The notes beneath the pieces were generated by a model that saw only the letters and a list, made by a program, of their open reading frames with translations, was not told where the DNA came from and did no database searches. Made by a program: the position numbers and the translations under genes. This document shows, piece by piece, positions 17,553 through 26,974 of a DNA stretch of 64,000 bases. The first letter of the stretch is position 1. Each line of letters begins with the position of its first letter. This stretch comes from Catenulispora yoronensis (GTDB lineage Bacteria; Actinomycetota; Actinomycetes; Streptomycetales; Catenulisporaceae), in contig NZ_BAAAQN010000020.1 in NCBI RefSeq assembly GCF_039531695.1, positions 1-64,000 on the forward strand, read 5' to 3'.

Positions 17553-18398
17553 GTGGTGGACGAGCAGGCGCGGCCCGGCCGGGTGCTGATCACCGGCGCG
17601 GCGGGCGGGGTCGGGACGATTCTGCGCGGCGGGCTGGCCGCGTTGGGCTGGAGCGTGCGCGGGTTCGATCTGGTGACGCCAGCAGAGCCGGACTCCGACC
17701 CGGACACTGGCCCGGTTTCCGACGCCGTCGAGTGGATCATCGGCGACATCACCGACCCCGCCGCGATCGAAGCCGCGATGGCCGACGTCGACGTCGTCAT
17801 CCACCTGGCGGGCATCCCGGTCGAAGACCACTTCGCCGCGATCCTCCACGCCAACATCGACGGCACCCACCAGGTGTTCGACGCGGCCGTGCGCGCCGGC
17901 GTGCCGAGGGTGGTCTACGCGAGCACCAACCATGTCGTGGGCTACTACGAGCGCGCGGACTTCACGGACACCAAGCTCGGCGTCGGAGCCCGGCCCAGGC
18001 CCGACACCCTCTACGGCGTCTCGAAAGTCTTCGGCGAGGCCCTCGGCTCCTACTACCACGACCGCCACGGCCTCCAGGTCGCGTGCGCCCGCCTGGGCGC
18101 CTGCTACGCCGAGCCGCACACCCGCCGCATGCTCGACACCTGGCTCAGCCCGGCCGACGCCGTCCGGCTGTTCCACGCCCTGGCCACCGCCCCCGACCTG
18201 GGTTTCGAACTGGTCTTCGGGGCCTCGGCGAACCGTACCGGCTGGTGCGACCTCGGCCCGGCCCGGCGCCTCGGCTACCACCCCCAGGACGACTCCGAGC
18301 GGTTCCGGGACCGGTTCGCGGATCAACCGCTTGATCCCGACGATCCCGAGGTCCGCTACCTCGGCGGCGACTTCACCACCGCGCTACCACCTGCTTGA
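17553..18398 (+). CDS. NAD-dependent epimerase/dehydratase, uronate-dehydrogenase-like
   Basis: A 281-residue extended SDR. The NAD-binding motif VLITGAAGGVG is near the start, DITD and VIHLAG follow, and the catalytic YxxxK is YGVSK. The overall sequence, including the ASTNHVVGYY segment and the GWCDLGPARRLGY part, resembles bacterial uronate dehydrogenases, which oxidise galacturonate or glucuronate to aldarolactones. GTG at 17553 is preceded by GGGAGGA (17538-17544). It is divergent from the aldo/keto reductase. Substrate is inferred from family resemblance only. Confidence 0.82.
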   Translation: MVDEQARPGRVLITGAAGGVGTILRGGLAALGWSVRGFDLVTPAEPDSDPDTGPVSDAVEWIIGDITDPAAIEAAMADVDVVIHLAGIPVEDHFAAILHANIDGTHQVFDAAVRAGVPRVVYASTNHVVGYYERADFTDTKLGVGARPRPDTLYGVSKVFGEALGSYYHDRHGLQVACARLGACYAEPHTRRMLDTWLSPADAVRLFHALATAPDLGFELVFGASANRTGWCDLGPARRLGYHPQDDSERFRDRFADQPLDPDDPEVRYLGGDFTTALPPA

Positions 18399-18554
18399 CC
18401 GGCTGCGGACCGTTCGGGGACCGACCCCGGGTCGCCCGCCCATCCCACATCCTGATCACTCGCGCATACATACGATGCGGCCTGCGAACAACTGAAGCAG
18501 ACTGTCCTCACTACGGACGAACGCGCGCATCGCCCAGGTGGAGGAAAACCACAG

Positions 18555-20213
18555 ATGGAGAAGAACCCAGGCTTCGCACCTCCCGTGCTCCTCACGGAGC
18601 GCCAGTTGGCGAGGCTTGCGGCGGTCGGGTTGGAGCGGGAGGTCGTGTCCGGGGAGGTGTTCTTCACCGCCGGCGACCCGTCCTACGACTTCTTCGTCGT
18701 CCTGGAAGGCGCGGCGGAGGTCGTGGACCGGCTCGGCGGCCGGCACGAGCGCGTGGTCGCCGCCTACGGTCCGGCGGAGTTCCTCGGCGAGATCGGCATG
18801 ATCACCGGTGAGCGGGCCCGCTTCACCGGTCTGGCCCGCGCCGCCGGCCGGGTGCTGCAGGTCCCGCTGGCGGCCATCCAGACCCTGATAGCCCAGGACG
18901 CCGAGCTCAGCGAGCACATCCTCCGGGCGTTCCTGGACCGCCGGGCCAACCTGCTGCGCAAGGGCGCGGGCCTGACGCTCATCGGCTCCCGCTACGACGA
19001 GCGGTGCAGAGCCCTGCTCCAAGCCTTCTCGCTGAACCGGACCGGCGTGAACTGGCTCGACCTGGAGGAGGAGCCGGAGGCCGAGGCGCTGTTGTGCGAG
19101 CTGCGGGTGCCGGTGGCCGATCTGCCGATCGTCATCATCCCCGGCCGTCCGCTGCTGCGGAACCCGCAGCCCTCCGACCTCGCCGCCGAGTTCGGCGAGC
19201 CGCCGACCGCCGCCGAGCCCGAGGACGACGTCTGCGACCTGCTGGTCATCGGCGGGGGACCGGGCGGCCTGGCGGCGGCGGTGTACGGGGCCTCCGAAGG
19301 GCTGGCCACCGCCATCGTCGACTCGGCCTCGTTCGGCGGCCAGGCCGGCACCTCCTCGCGGATCGAGAACTACCTCGGCTTCCCCGCCGGCCTGTCCGGC
19401 GCCGAGCTGGCCGGCCGCGGGATGGTCCAGGCCGCGAAGTTCGGCGTCCGGCTGCACCGCAACGCCCGCGTCACGGACTTCGCCACCAGCAACGGCGTGC
19501 ACTACGTCACCTGCGCCGACGGCCGCGTGTTCAAGGGCCGCGACGTCATCATCGCCACCGGGGCCGAGTACCGGCGCCTGGACGTGCCCGGGATCGAGGC
19601 CTGGGAGGGCAACGGCGTGCACTACGCCGCGACTGTCTCGGAGGCCCGGCGCTCGCAGGACAAGCCGGTGGCCGTCATCGGCGGCGCGAACTCCGCCGGG
19701 CAGGCCGCGCTGTTCCTGACCCGGACCTCCAGCGTGGTCCACCTCCTGGTCCGCGGCGCCGACCTGGAGCACTCCATGTCCCGCTACCTGATCGACGCCG
19801 TCCGCTCCAACCCGAGGATCCGTGTGCACGTCCGGACCGAGGCCGTCGCGCTGCGGGCCGGGACGTCGGTGACCGGGCTGGAGATCGTGGACCGCGTCAC
19901 GAATCAGTACTCGCATCTGGACGTCAGCGCGGTCTTCGTCTTCATCGGCGCGATGCCCTGCACCGCGTGGCTCGACGGCCAGGTCGTGAAGGACCGCGAC
20001 GGGTTCCTGCTGACCGGCCACGACCTGGACGGCGAGTGGCGGTCCGACCACCGGGCGCCGCTGTCCTTCGAGACCAGCATCCCCGGGGTGTTCGCCGTCG
20101 GCGACGCGCGCAGCGGGAGCGTGAAGCGGGTCGCCACCGCGGTCGGTGAAGGCTCGGCGGCGGTGCGGCTGGTCTTCGAACGGCGACGGATCGACAGCGT
20201 CGAGCCGGTGTGA
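18555..20213 (+). CDS. Cyclic-nucleotide-binding domain fused to thioredoxin-reductase-like flavoprotein
   Basis: A 552-residue fusion. Residues about 20-140 form a cNMP-binding beta-barrel (EVFFTAGDPSYDFFVVLEGAAEV, FLGEIGM). Residues about 235-550 form a FAD/NAD(P)H module: GGGPGGLAAAVYGASEG, FGGQAGTSSRIENYLGFPAG, IATGAEYR, a second nucleotide motif IGGANSAGQAA and terminal GVFAVGDAR. The place where thioredoxin reductases carry CATC reads HYAATVSEAR, so both redox cysteines are missing; it cannot work as a classical disulfide reductase and may oxidise NAD(P)H or reduce another acceptor. GGAGG (18540-18544) precedes ATG 18555. The stop overlaps the next gene by GTGA. Confidence 0.87.
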   Translation: MEKNPGFAPPVLLTERQLARLAAVGLEREVVSGEVFFTAGDPSYDFFVVLEGAAEVVDRLGGRHERVVAAYGPAEFLGEIGMITGERARFTGLARAAGRVLQVPLAAIQTLIAQDAELSEHILRAFLDRRANLLRKGAGLTLIGSRYDERCRALLQAFSLNRTGVNWLDLEEEPEAEALLCELRVPVADLPIVIIPGRPLLRNPQPSDLAAEFGEPPTAAEPEDDVCDLLVIGGGPGGLAAAVYGASEGLATAIVDSASFGGQAGTSSRIENYLGFPAGLSGAELAGRGMVQAAKFGVRLHRNARVTDFATSNGVHYVTCADGRVFKGRDVIIATGAEYRRLDVPGIEAWEGNGVHYAATVSEARRSQDKPVAVIGGANSAGQAALFLTRTSSVVHLLVRGADLEHSMSRYLIDAVRSNPRIRVHVRTEAVALRAGTSVTGLEIVDRVTNQYSHLDVSAVFVFIGAMPCTAWLDGQVVKDRDGFLLTGHDLDGEWRSDHRAPLSFETSIPGVFAVGDARSGSVKRVATAVGEGSAAVRLVFERRRIDSVEPV

Positions 20214-22591
20214 GAACGGTTCCGATTCCCCGCGGCCATCCGCCGACGACCCCGGTGAGGTATGTGAACGTGAACCCGTTGCGACAGCTCACGGCCTGGC
20301 TGCGCCCCCGCGACCCCGGCTACGCCGCCACCCGGCGCGCCGCCCGGACCGCGCTGGTGATGCCTTCCCTGTTCGCGCTGTGCTCGCAGGTCTTCCACGC
20401 GCCGGTCACCGGCAGCTTCGCGGCGTTCGGCGCCATCGCGATGCTGCTGCTGGTCGACTTCTCCGGGACCCGGGTGGAGCGGCTGCGCGCGCACGCCGCG
20501 CTCGGCGCCGCCTGGATCGTGCTGGTGGTGCTGGGATCGTTGGCCGCGCAGTCGGTGTGGACGGCGGTCGGCGCCACCGTCCTGGTCGGCTTCGCCGTGC
20601 TGTTCTCCGGCGTGGTCAGCTCGGTGCTGGCCGGCGCCACCACCGCGCTGCTGCTGGGCTTCATCCTGCCGGTGTCCACGGCCGCGCCGCTGTCGCAGAT
20701 CCCTGACCGCCTGTTCGGTGTGCTGCTGGCCACCGGCGCGGCCATGCTCGCGGTCACGTTCCTGTGGCCGAGCACCTTCGAGTTCCCGCTCGCGCGGCCG
20801 GCGGCGCAGGTCTGCCGGGCCGCGGCCGGACAGCTGCGCGCCGAGGCGCAGCACTACAGCGCCAAGGTCGGCGGCCGGACGTTCGTCCAGTGCGTGGACT
20901 GCGCGCAGGAGACGGTCTCCACCGCCAGGACCCTGCGCGGGATCTTCCTCAAGACCCCCTACCGGCCCACCGGCCTGTCGACCGGATCGCGCGCCCTGGT
21001 GCGCCTCGTCGACGAACTCACCTGGCTGACCGCCATCCTGGCCGAGTCCGGGCCGGAGGACGAGGACGACCTGACCACCGACGCCGAGTCCGTCGCGGTG
21101 CGGCGCGCCGCCGCCGAGGTGCTGGACCTGTCCGCCGACCTGCTGGAGAACCCGCGCCACGACGTGGACCGGCTGCGACAGGCGGCGCAGGAGCTTCGCA
21201 GCGCTCTGACGGTGATGGAGGAGCGGGCCGTCATCCGGCTGCCGCTTCCGCGCGCCGCCGGTGATGCCGTCGCGCACGGCAGTGAACCGACGACCACCGG
21301 CACCGAACCGACGACCACCGGCGTCGGCGTCGAAGGGTTCATCGACAGCCTGGACGTGTCCTTCCGGGCCCAGGAAGTCGCCTTCGTCGTCCTCCAGGTC
21401 GCGGAGAACATCGTCACCGCCCGCGCCGCCGACCGCCGCCGCTGGACCGACCGGCTCCTCGGCCGCGAACCGGAGTCGGCGACCGGGGCCTTCGCCAGCG
21501 CCCGCGAACGCGCCCTGGCCCACCTCGAACCGCACTCGGTCTGGCTGCACAACAGCATCCGCGGCGCCGTCGGCCTCGGCATCGCGACTGCGCTGGCCGA
21601 CCGCACCGGCGTCGAACACTCCTTCTGGGTCATGCTCGGCACGCTGTCGGTGCTGCGCTCCAACGCCCTGAACACCGGCCAGAACGCGTACCGCGCGATC
21701 AGCGGCACCGTCGCCGGATCCGTCCTCGGCGCCGGGCTGCTCCAGATCATCGGCCACGATCGGCCCGTGCTGTGGCTCCTGCTCCCGCTCGCGGTGCTGG
21801 TCGCGGGGATCGTCCCGGCCGCGATCTCGTTCGCCGCCGGCCAGGCCGCGTTCACCGTCACCCTGGTGATCCTGTTCAACATCTCCCAGCCCGCCGGGCT
21901 GTCGCTCATCTACGTCCGCATCGAGGACATCGCCCTGGGCTGCGCCGTGAGCCTGGTCGTCGGACTGTTCTTCTGGCCGCGCGGCGCGGCCGCCGCCGTC
22001 AGCAAAGCCCTGGCCGAGGCCTACGCCGACAGCGCCCGCTACCTGGTCGGCGCCGTGGACTACGCGGTGTCCTGCTGCGGCACCGGCCCGGCGGCCCTCG
22101 ACGCCCCGCAGGAAGGCCGCCGTGCGGCCGCCGCCGCCCGCCGCCTGGACGACGCCTTCCGCACCTACCTGGCGGAGCGCGGGTCCAAAGCCGTCCCGCT
22201 CGGCGAGATGACCACCCTGGTCACCGGCGTCGTCGTGCTGCGGCTGGCCGCCGACGCGGTGCTGGAGCTGTGGCGGCGCTCGCCGACCGGGCTGCCCGCC
22301 GCCGACCGGGCCGCGGCCCAGAAGGAGCTGCTGGTCCTGGCCGAACGCATCCTGCGCTGGTACGAGAACCTGGCCGAGGGCCTGGAGGGCGGGGCCGCCG
22401 TGCCTGAGCCGCAGCCCTCCGACCACCGGACCACCGTGCGCCTGGCCGAAGCCGTGCGCCGCGACCTCTACGACCCGGACGGCCAGGCCACCGCCACCGG
22501 GGTCCGCATCATCTGGACCGGGGACCATCTGGAGGCGGTGCGGCGGCTGGAGCCGGTGCTCGCGACGGCGGCCGGACTGGCCGGGGTCTAG
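20210..22591 (+). CDS. FUSC-family integral membrane protein
   Basis: A 793-residue protein with two hydrophobic blocks: six or so segments at about residues 40-190 and again at about 460-590, each preceded by a cytoplasmic arginine-rich stretch. This duplicated layout and the GxxxAIxGTVAGSVLGAG and LFFWPRG motifs are typical of the FUSC/aromatic-acid-exporter (YccS/AaeB) group. GTG at 20210 overlaps the upstream stop (GTGA), which argues for translational coupling; later GTG codons near 20260 are alternatives. A linker at 21284-21322 holds a duplicated 21-bp unit (EPTTTGT twice). Coupling suggests that the flavoprotein and the exporter act in one process. Confidence 0.8.
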   Translation: MRTVPIPRGHPPTTPVRYVNVNPLRQLTAWLRPRDPGYAATRRAARTALVMPSLFALCSQVFHAPVTGSFAAFGAIAMLLLVDFSGTRVERLRAHAALGAAWIVLVVLGSLAAQSVWTAVGATVLVGFAVLFSGVVSSVLAGATTALLLGFILPVSTAAPLSQIPDRLFGVLLATGAAMLAVTFLWPSTFEFPLARPAAQVCRAAAGQLRAEAQHYSAKVGGRTFVQCVDCAQETVSTARTLRGIFLKTPYRPTGLSTGSRALVRLVDELTWLTAILAESGPEDEDDLTTDAESVAVRRAAAEVLDLSADLLENPRHDVDRLRQAAQELRSALTVMEERAVIRLPLPRAAGDAVAHGSEPTTTGTEPTTTGVGVEGFIDSLDVSFRAQEVAFVVLQVAENIVTARAADRRRWTDRLLGREPESATGAFASARERALAHLEPHSVWLHNSIRGAVGLGIATALADRTGVEHSFWVMLGTLSVLRSNALNTGQNAYRAISGTVAGSVLGAGLLQIIGHDRPVLWLLLPLAVLVAGIVPAAISFAAGQAAFTVTLVILFNISQPAGLSLIYVRIEDIALGCAVSLVVGLFFWPRGAAAAVSKALAEAYADSARYLVGAVDYAVSCCGTGPAALDAPQEGRRAAAAARRLDDAFRTYLAERGSKAVPLGEMTTLVTGVVVLRLAADAVLELWRRSPTGLPAADRAAAQKELLVLAERILRWYENLAEGLEGGAAVPEPQPSDHRTTVRLAEAVRRDLYDPDGQATATGVRIIWTGDHLEAVRRLEPVLATAAGLAGV

Positions 22592-22671
22592 GGGTAGCCG
22601 GTTCGGCACCCGGTTCCTCACCCAGTTCGGCAGCCGGTTCGCCGCGACGGACCGCGTGGAAGGCTTCCCTT

Positions 22672-23625
22672 ATGGTTGCCCCTATGAAGATCGCAATCCT
22701 CGACGACTACCAGGAAGTGGCCCGGGAGCTGGCCGACTGGGACTCCCTGGACGCCGCCGTCGCCGTGTTCACCGTGCCGTTCCGGGACGCCGACGACGTC
22801 GTGCGCAGCCTGCACGACTTCGACGTCGTCGTCGTGATGCGCGAGCGGACCCGCTTCCCGGCCGAGGTCCTGGAACGCCTGACGAACCTGCGGCTGCTGG
22901 TCAGCACCGGGCCGCGCAACGCCGCCATCGACCTCGCGGCCGCGCGGCGCCTGGGGGTCACCGTGTGCGGGACCGCATACGACGCCTCGCCGACCGTGGA
23001 GCACACCTGGGCCCTGATCCTCGCCGCGGCGCGGAACCTGCCCGAGGAGACCGCCTCGATGCGGACCGGCGGCTGGCAGCTGGGCCTGGGCACCGGCCTG
23101 CACGGCAAGACCCTCGGCCTGCTGGGCCTGGGCAACCTCGGATCCAAGGTCGCCCGGATCGGTCAGGCGTTCGGGATGTCGACGATCGCCTGGAGCCAGA
23201 ACCTCACCGCGGAGAAGGCCGCCGAGCACGGCACGCGCGCGGTGACGAAGGAACAGCTGTTCGCCGAGAGCGACGTGCTCTCCGTCCACCTGGTGCTCAG
23301 CCCGCGCACCACCGGCCTGGTCGGCGCGCCGGACCTGGCGCTGATGAAGGACTCGGCGATCTTCGTGAACACCTCGCGCGGGCCGATCGTCGAGGAGTCC
23401 GCGCTCGTCGACGCGCTGCGCGAGCGGCGGATCCGCGCCGCCGCGCTCGACGTCTACGACACCGAGCCGCTCCCGGCCGACCATCCCTTGCGTTCGCTGC
23501 CGAACGCGGTGCTCACGGGCCACATCGCCTACGTGACCCGTGAGCTCTACCAGACCTTCTACGGCGGCGCCGTCGAGGACATCGCCGCCTTCCGGGCCGG
23601 CCGGCCCATCCGCGTGATGGGGTGA
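22672..23625 (+). CDS. D-isomer-specific 2-hydroxyacid dehydrogenase
   Basis: A 317-residue NAD-dependent dehydrogenase. The nucleotide-binding motif GLLGLGNLGSKVA is central, with the catalytic Arg in HLVLSPRTTGL, the Glu in DVYDTEPLP and the His in TGHIAYVTRE. It interconverts a 2-hydroxyacid and a 2-oxoacid; the branch is like those annotated as hydroxyacid dehydrogenase with no fixed substrate. GGAAGG (22658-22663) eight bases upstream favours ATG 22672 over the internal ATG at 22684. It follows the FUSC gene by 80 bp with no terminator seen, and converges with an SDR gene. Confidence 0.88.
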   Translation: MVAPMKIAILDDYQEVARELADWDSLDAAVAVFTVPFRDADDVVRSLHDFDVVVVMRERTRFPAEVLERLTNLRLLVSTGPRNAAIDLAAARRLGVTVCGTAYDASPTVEHTWALILAAARNLPEETASMRTGGWQLGLGTGLHGKTLGLLGLGNLGSKVARIGQAFGMSTIAWSQNLTAEKAAEHGTRAVTKEQLFAESDVLSVHLVLSPRTTGLVGAPDLALMKDSAIFVNTSRGPIVEESALVDALRERRIRAAALDVYDTEPLPADHPLRSLPNAVLTGHIAYVTRELYQTFYGGAVEDIAAFRAGRPIRVMG

Positions 23626-23647
23626 GTCGGCACCCTCGTCAGTACCC

Positions 23648-24469
23648 TCAGTCCTCGCCGTGCGCCGCCACGGCCACGTCCTGCCACTCCCGCCACGTCG
23701 CCAGCCGCGAGGCGTAGTCCGCCTCGATCGTGGACAGCGGCGTGCGGCCCAGGAAGACGCGCAGCGGCGGCTGCTCGGCGTCCACGATCTTCAGGATCGC
23801 AGGGCTCGTCGACGACGGGTTGCCGCGCTGCATGCCGGTCCGGCGCTCGCGGTCCGCAGCCCAGAACGCCTCGTACGCGGGCAGCTCGGCGCTGCGGACC
23901 GCCGACGGCCCGGCCCAGTCGGTGCTGAAGCCGCCCGGCTCGACGATCGTCACGTGGATGCCGAACGGCGCGACCTCCCCGGCCAGCGCCTGCGAGAAGC
24001 CTTCCAGACCCCACTTCGAGGCGTGGTAGGCGCCGATGCCCGGGAAAGCGCTGACGCCGCCGATGCTGGACACCTGGATGATGTGGCCCGAACCCTGCTC
24101 CCGCAGGATCGGCAGCGCCGCCTGCGTCACCCACAACGCCCCGAACAGGTTGGTCTCCAACTGGGCCCGCACCTCGGCCTCGGTCAGCTCCTCGATGGTG
24201 CCGAAGTGCCCGTAGCCGGCGTTGTTGACCACTACGTTGAGGCGTCCGAAGTGCTCGGCGGCCCGCCGCACCGCCGCGAAGTCGCCGTCCCGGTCGGTGA
24301 CGTCCAGCCGCAGCGGCAGGAACGTGTCCGGGTACTGCTTCGCCAACGCGTCCAGCGTGGCCAGGTCCCGCGCGGTGCCGGCGACGCGGTCGCCCCGCTC
24401 CAGCGCGGCCTCGGCCCACTCCCGGCCGAAGCCCTTGGACGTGCCGGTGATGAACCATACTTTCGACAT
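23648..24469 (-). CDS. Short-chain dehydrogenase/reductase (classical SDR)
   Basis: A 273-residue classical SDR. The cofactor motif TGTSKGFG, the structural NNAG, the catalytic Ser in VSSIGG and the YHASK catalytic pair are all intact. The RD after the second strand (TARDLATL) suggests NADP preference. Start is ATG 24469, with AGGAAG shortly upstream. It converges with the hydroxyacid dehydrogenase 22 bp away and is divergent from the nucleoside hydrolase across 152 bp. Substrate unknown. Confidence 0.87.
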   Translation of the reverse strand: MSKVWFITGTSKGFGREWAEAALERGDRVAGTARDLATLDALAKQYPDTFLPLRLDVTDRDGDFAAVRRAAEHFGRLNVVVNNAGYGHFGTIEELTEAEVRAQLETNLFGALWVTQAALPILREQGSGHIIQVSSIGGVSAFPGIGAYHASKWGLEGFSQALAGEVAPFGIHVTIVEPGGFSTDWAGPSAVRSAELPAYEAFWAADRERRTGMQRGNPSSTSPAILKIVDAEQPPLRVFLGRTPLSTIEADYASRLATWREWQDVAVAAHGED

Positions 24470-24621
24470 TTCAGATCTTCCTCAGGGGGTGATCAGCGCT
24501 CACAGCTTCCGCTACGCAGGAACACTACGGCGGGCGCGGGTTAATCCCGGGCAGCGCCATGCTGTGCGGACCGCGTCACTAGGCTGTCGCAGAAGCCTGG
24601 GATCCACGAAAGGAACGCACG

Positions 24622-25596
24622 ATGCCCCGACGGCCACTGGTTCTGGACAGCGATCCGGGACTCGACGACGCCGCCGCGCTGCACTACCTGCTGGCCCGCC
24701 CGGAATGGGAGCTGCTCGCCTATACGGCCGTCGGCGGCAACGTTCCGGTCGACCTCACCTTCCGCAACGCCCGGGCGCTCGCCGCCGCGTTCGGCATCGA
24801 CCACGACGTGCCGGTGTACCGGGGCGCCGGCCGGCCGATCAGCCGGGTCCCGATCGGCGGCGACTTCCACGGCGCGAGCGGCCTGGGAAGCGCCGAGCTG
24901 CCGGACTCCGCCGTCCCCGAACAGCAGAGCCTCGCGCCGCTCGAACTCCTGCGCCTCAGCCACGTATACGAGAACGAACTCACCGTCGTGGCCACCGGGC
25001 CGCTCACCAACATCGCCGCCGCGCTGATCCTGGACCCGGAGTTCGCCCGGCGGGTCGCGCACCTGGTGTTCATGGGCGGCGCGGCGCTCGTGCCGGGCAA
25101 CATCACCTCGGTGGCCGAGTTCAACATCTGGGCCGACCCCGACGCCGCGGACCTCGTCGTGGCCAGCGGCATCCCGTACACCATGGTCGGCCTGGACGTC
25201 ACCCACCACGCGCCGCTGACCGCCGACGACGTCGCCAAGATCGACGCCGCCGGCACCGACCACGCCCGGCTCACCGCCGCCCTGCTGCGCGACTACCTGA
25301 ACGCCTACCTGACCTTCACCGGCCGGGACCACGGCTTCCTGCACGACCCGCTGGCCATCGGCGTCGCCAGCGACGAGAGCTTCGCCGAGGTGCGGACCGG
25401 CTGCGTCGTCGTCGGCACCGACCTGGGGCTGCACCGCGGCCAGACGGTGTTCATCCCCGACGACGCCGCGCAGACCCCGTTCCTCACCGAGGCGACCCGG
25501 GCCCGGACCGCGGTGAAGGGCAACGTCGCGGTGGCCCCGGGGCGCTCGCTGTTCCCGGCGGACTTTGTCAGCCGCCTGCGACAGCCGCTGCAGTAG
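24622..25596 (+). CDS. Inosine-uridine-preferring nucleoside hydrolase
   Basis: A 324-residue nucleoside hydrolase. The metal-binding signature DSDPGLDDAAAL is at residues 9-20; further conserved parts are VATGPLTNIAAAL, VFMGGAA, EFNIWADPDAA and the HDPLAIGVA motif with the catalytic-region His and Asp. It cleaves the N-glycosidic bond of ribonucleosides for salvage, using a tightly bound Ca2+. AAAGGA upstream supports ATG 24622. No nucleoside transporter is adjacent, so it appears to be a single-gene unit. Confidence 0.9.
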   Translation: MPRRPLVLDSDPGLDDAAALHYLLARPEWELLAYTAVGGNVPVDLTFRNARALAAAFGIDHDVPVYRGAGRPISRVPIGGDFHGASGLGSAELPDSAVPEQQSLAPLELLRLSHVYENELTVVATGPLTNIAAALILDPEFARRVAHLVFMGGAALVPGNITSVAEFNIWADPDAADLVVASGIPYTMVGLDVTHHAPLTADDVAKIDAAGTDHARLTAALLRDYLNAYLTFTGRDHGFLHDPLAIGVASDESFAEVRTGCVVVGTDLGLHRGQTVFIPDDAAQTPFLTEATRARTAVKGNVAVAPGRSLFPADFVSRLRQPLQ

Positions 25597-25710
25597 CGCG
25601 GTGTGGAGGGCCGGTAGCCGCCAGTTGTGTCCAATGCGCCAACGGAAACAGAACCCTGTAGTACGTTGTCGCGCACTGCGATAGTCAGAGCAAGTCAGGG
25701 GGGCGAGCTC

Positions 25711-26847
25711 ATGGCGGACTCCGGTCCGATCCGGATCGTCGACAACAGATACCGCCTGATCCGCAAGCTGGGATCCGGCGGGATGGGGGACGTGTGGGAG
25801 GCACAGGACGAGCTTGAATCAAGGGCCGTGGCCGTCAAGGAGGTGCGCCTGGCGACGCACCTGCCCGACGCCGACAAGAGCGCCAGGCTCACCCGCGCGT
25901 GGCGCGAGGCCCTGCACACGGTGACCGTGGCCCACCACCCGAACATCATCCAGGTGCTCGACGTCGTCGAGGACGACGGCCGGCCGTGGATCGTCATGGA
26001 GCTGGTCCAGTGCCGGACCCTGGCCCAGCAGGTCGCCGCCGACGGCCGGGTCGGCCCGCGCGAGGCGGCCCGCGTCGGGCTCGCCGTGCTCGACGCCCTG
26101 AGCGCCTGCCACGCCCGCCAGATCCACCACCGCGACGTCAAGCCCTCGAACATCCTGATGGCCTCCGACGGACGCGTGATCCTCACCGACTTCGGCCTCG
26201 CCTCCGGCGACGCCCCCGACGGCGAGAGCCTCACCGCGCTGACGCCCTTCGGCATCGCGGTCGGGACGCCGGAGTTCATGTCGCCCGAACGCGCCCGCGG
26301 CCAGGCCGCGACCGCCGCCTCCGACCTGTTCTCGCTCGGCGCGACGCTGTACTTCGCCGTCGAGGGCCGGTCCCCGTTCCGGCGCGACAGCCTCATCGCC
26401 ACCTCCACCGCGGTGATGCTGGAGGAACCCGAGCCGCCGCGGAACGCCGGGCCGCTGGACCGGGTCCTGTTCGGCCTGCTGCGCAAGGACCCCGAACGCC
26501 GGGTCAGCGCCGAACGGGCCCGGGAGCTGCTGGAAGCGGTCCGCCGCGAGCTGTCCGGCCGGGTCGGGCAGGTCGGCCCGGCGGTGTTCGGCGAATCCCC
26601 GCGCAGCCCCTCGCTGTTCCTCGGGCCGATGCCCGCGCCGGTGCCGTCGGCGGACACCCCCGGCGGGGGCGTGCCGATCGTCGGGTCCACGGACGACGGC
26701 CTGGTCCCGCCGGAGCCCGCGGACACTGACGACGGCGGCGCGCGCCACGCGTCCCGCACCCGCGAGCGCCCGCTGATGCTGCTCGGCGCCGGTCTCAGTG
26801 TGTTGGTGCTGGCGGTGGTGATCCTGGTGGTTAAGAACTCTGGGTAA
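25711..26847 (+). CDS. Membrane-anchored Ser/Thr protein kinase without sensor domain
   Basis: A 378-residue Hanks-type kinase. Glycine loop LGSGGMGDVW, catalytic VAVKEV lysine near 44, HRDVKPSN near 140 and DFG near 161 are all intact; the activation loop and the SPERARG motif follow. A Pro/Gly/Asp-rich linker leads to a single hydrophobic helix (LGAGLSVLVLAVVILVV) that ends only four residues before the C-terminus, so there is no PASTA or other outer sensor. GGGGGG (25698-25703) supports ATG 25711. Input probably comes from a partner protein. It precedes an ABC exporter by 127 bp. Confidence 0.9.
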   Translation: MADSGPIRIVDNRYRLIRKLGSGGMGDVWEAQDELESRAVAVKEVRLATHLPDADKSARLTRAWREALHTVTVAHHPNIIQVLDVVEDDGRPWIVMELVQCRTLAQQVAADGRVGPREAARVGLAVLDALSACHARQIHHRDVKPSNILMASDGRVILTDFGLASGDAPDGESLTALTPFGIAVGTPEFMSPERARGQAATAASDLFSLGATLYFAVEGRSPFRRDSLIATSTAVMLEEPEPPRNAGPLDRVLFGLLRKDPERRVSAERARELLEAVRRELSGRVGQVGPAVFGESPRSPSLFLGPMPAPVPSADTPGGGVPIVGSTDDGLVPPEPADTDDGGARHASRTRERPLMLLGAGLSVLVLAVVILVVKNSG

Positions 26848-26974
26848 CCGGTCCACCCCGTTCGCGAGCGCGGCGTAAGCCAGTCCTCTTCCGTTCTCTG
26901 AGCATTCAACCTACGCAGGCACGCATGTCACATGACCTGCCTACGTTCCACAGGGCTGAATGAAAGAGGGGCTC

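Noticed and set aside
19904..22621. 905-codon minus-strand frame opposite the FUSC gene
   Set aside because: Same reasons; the plus-strand product has repeated membrane segments and a coupled start.
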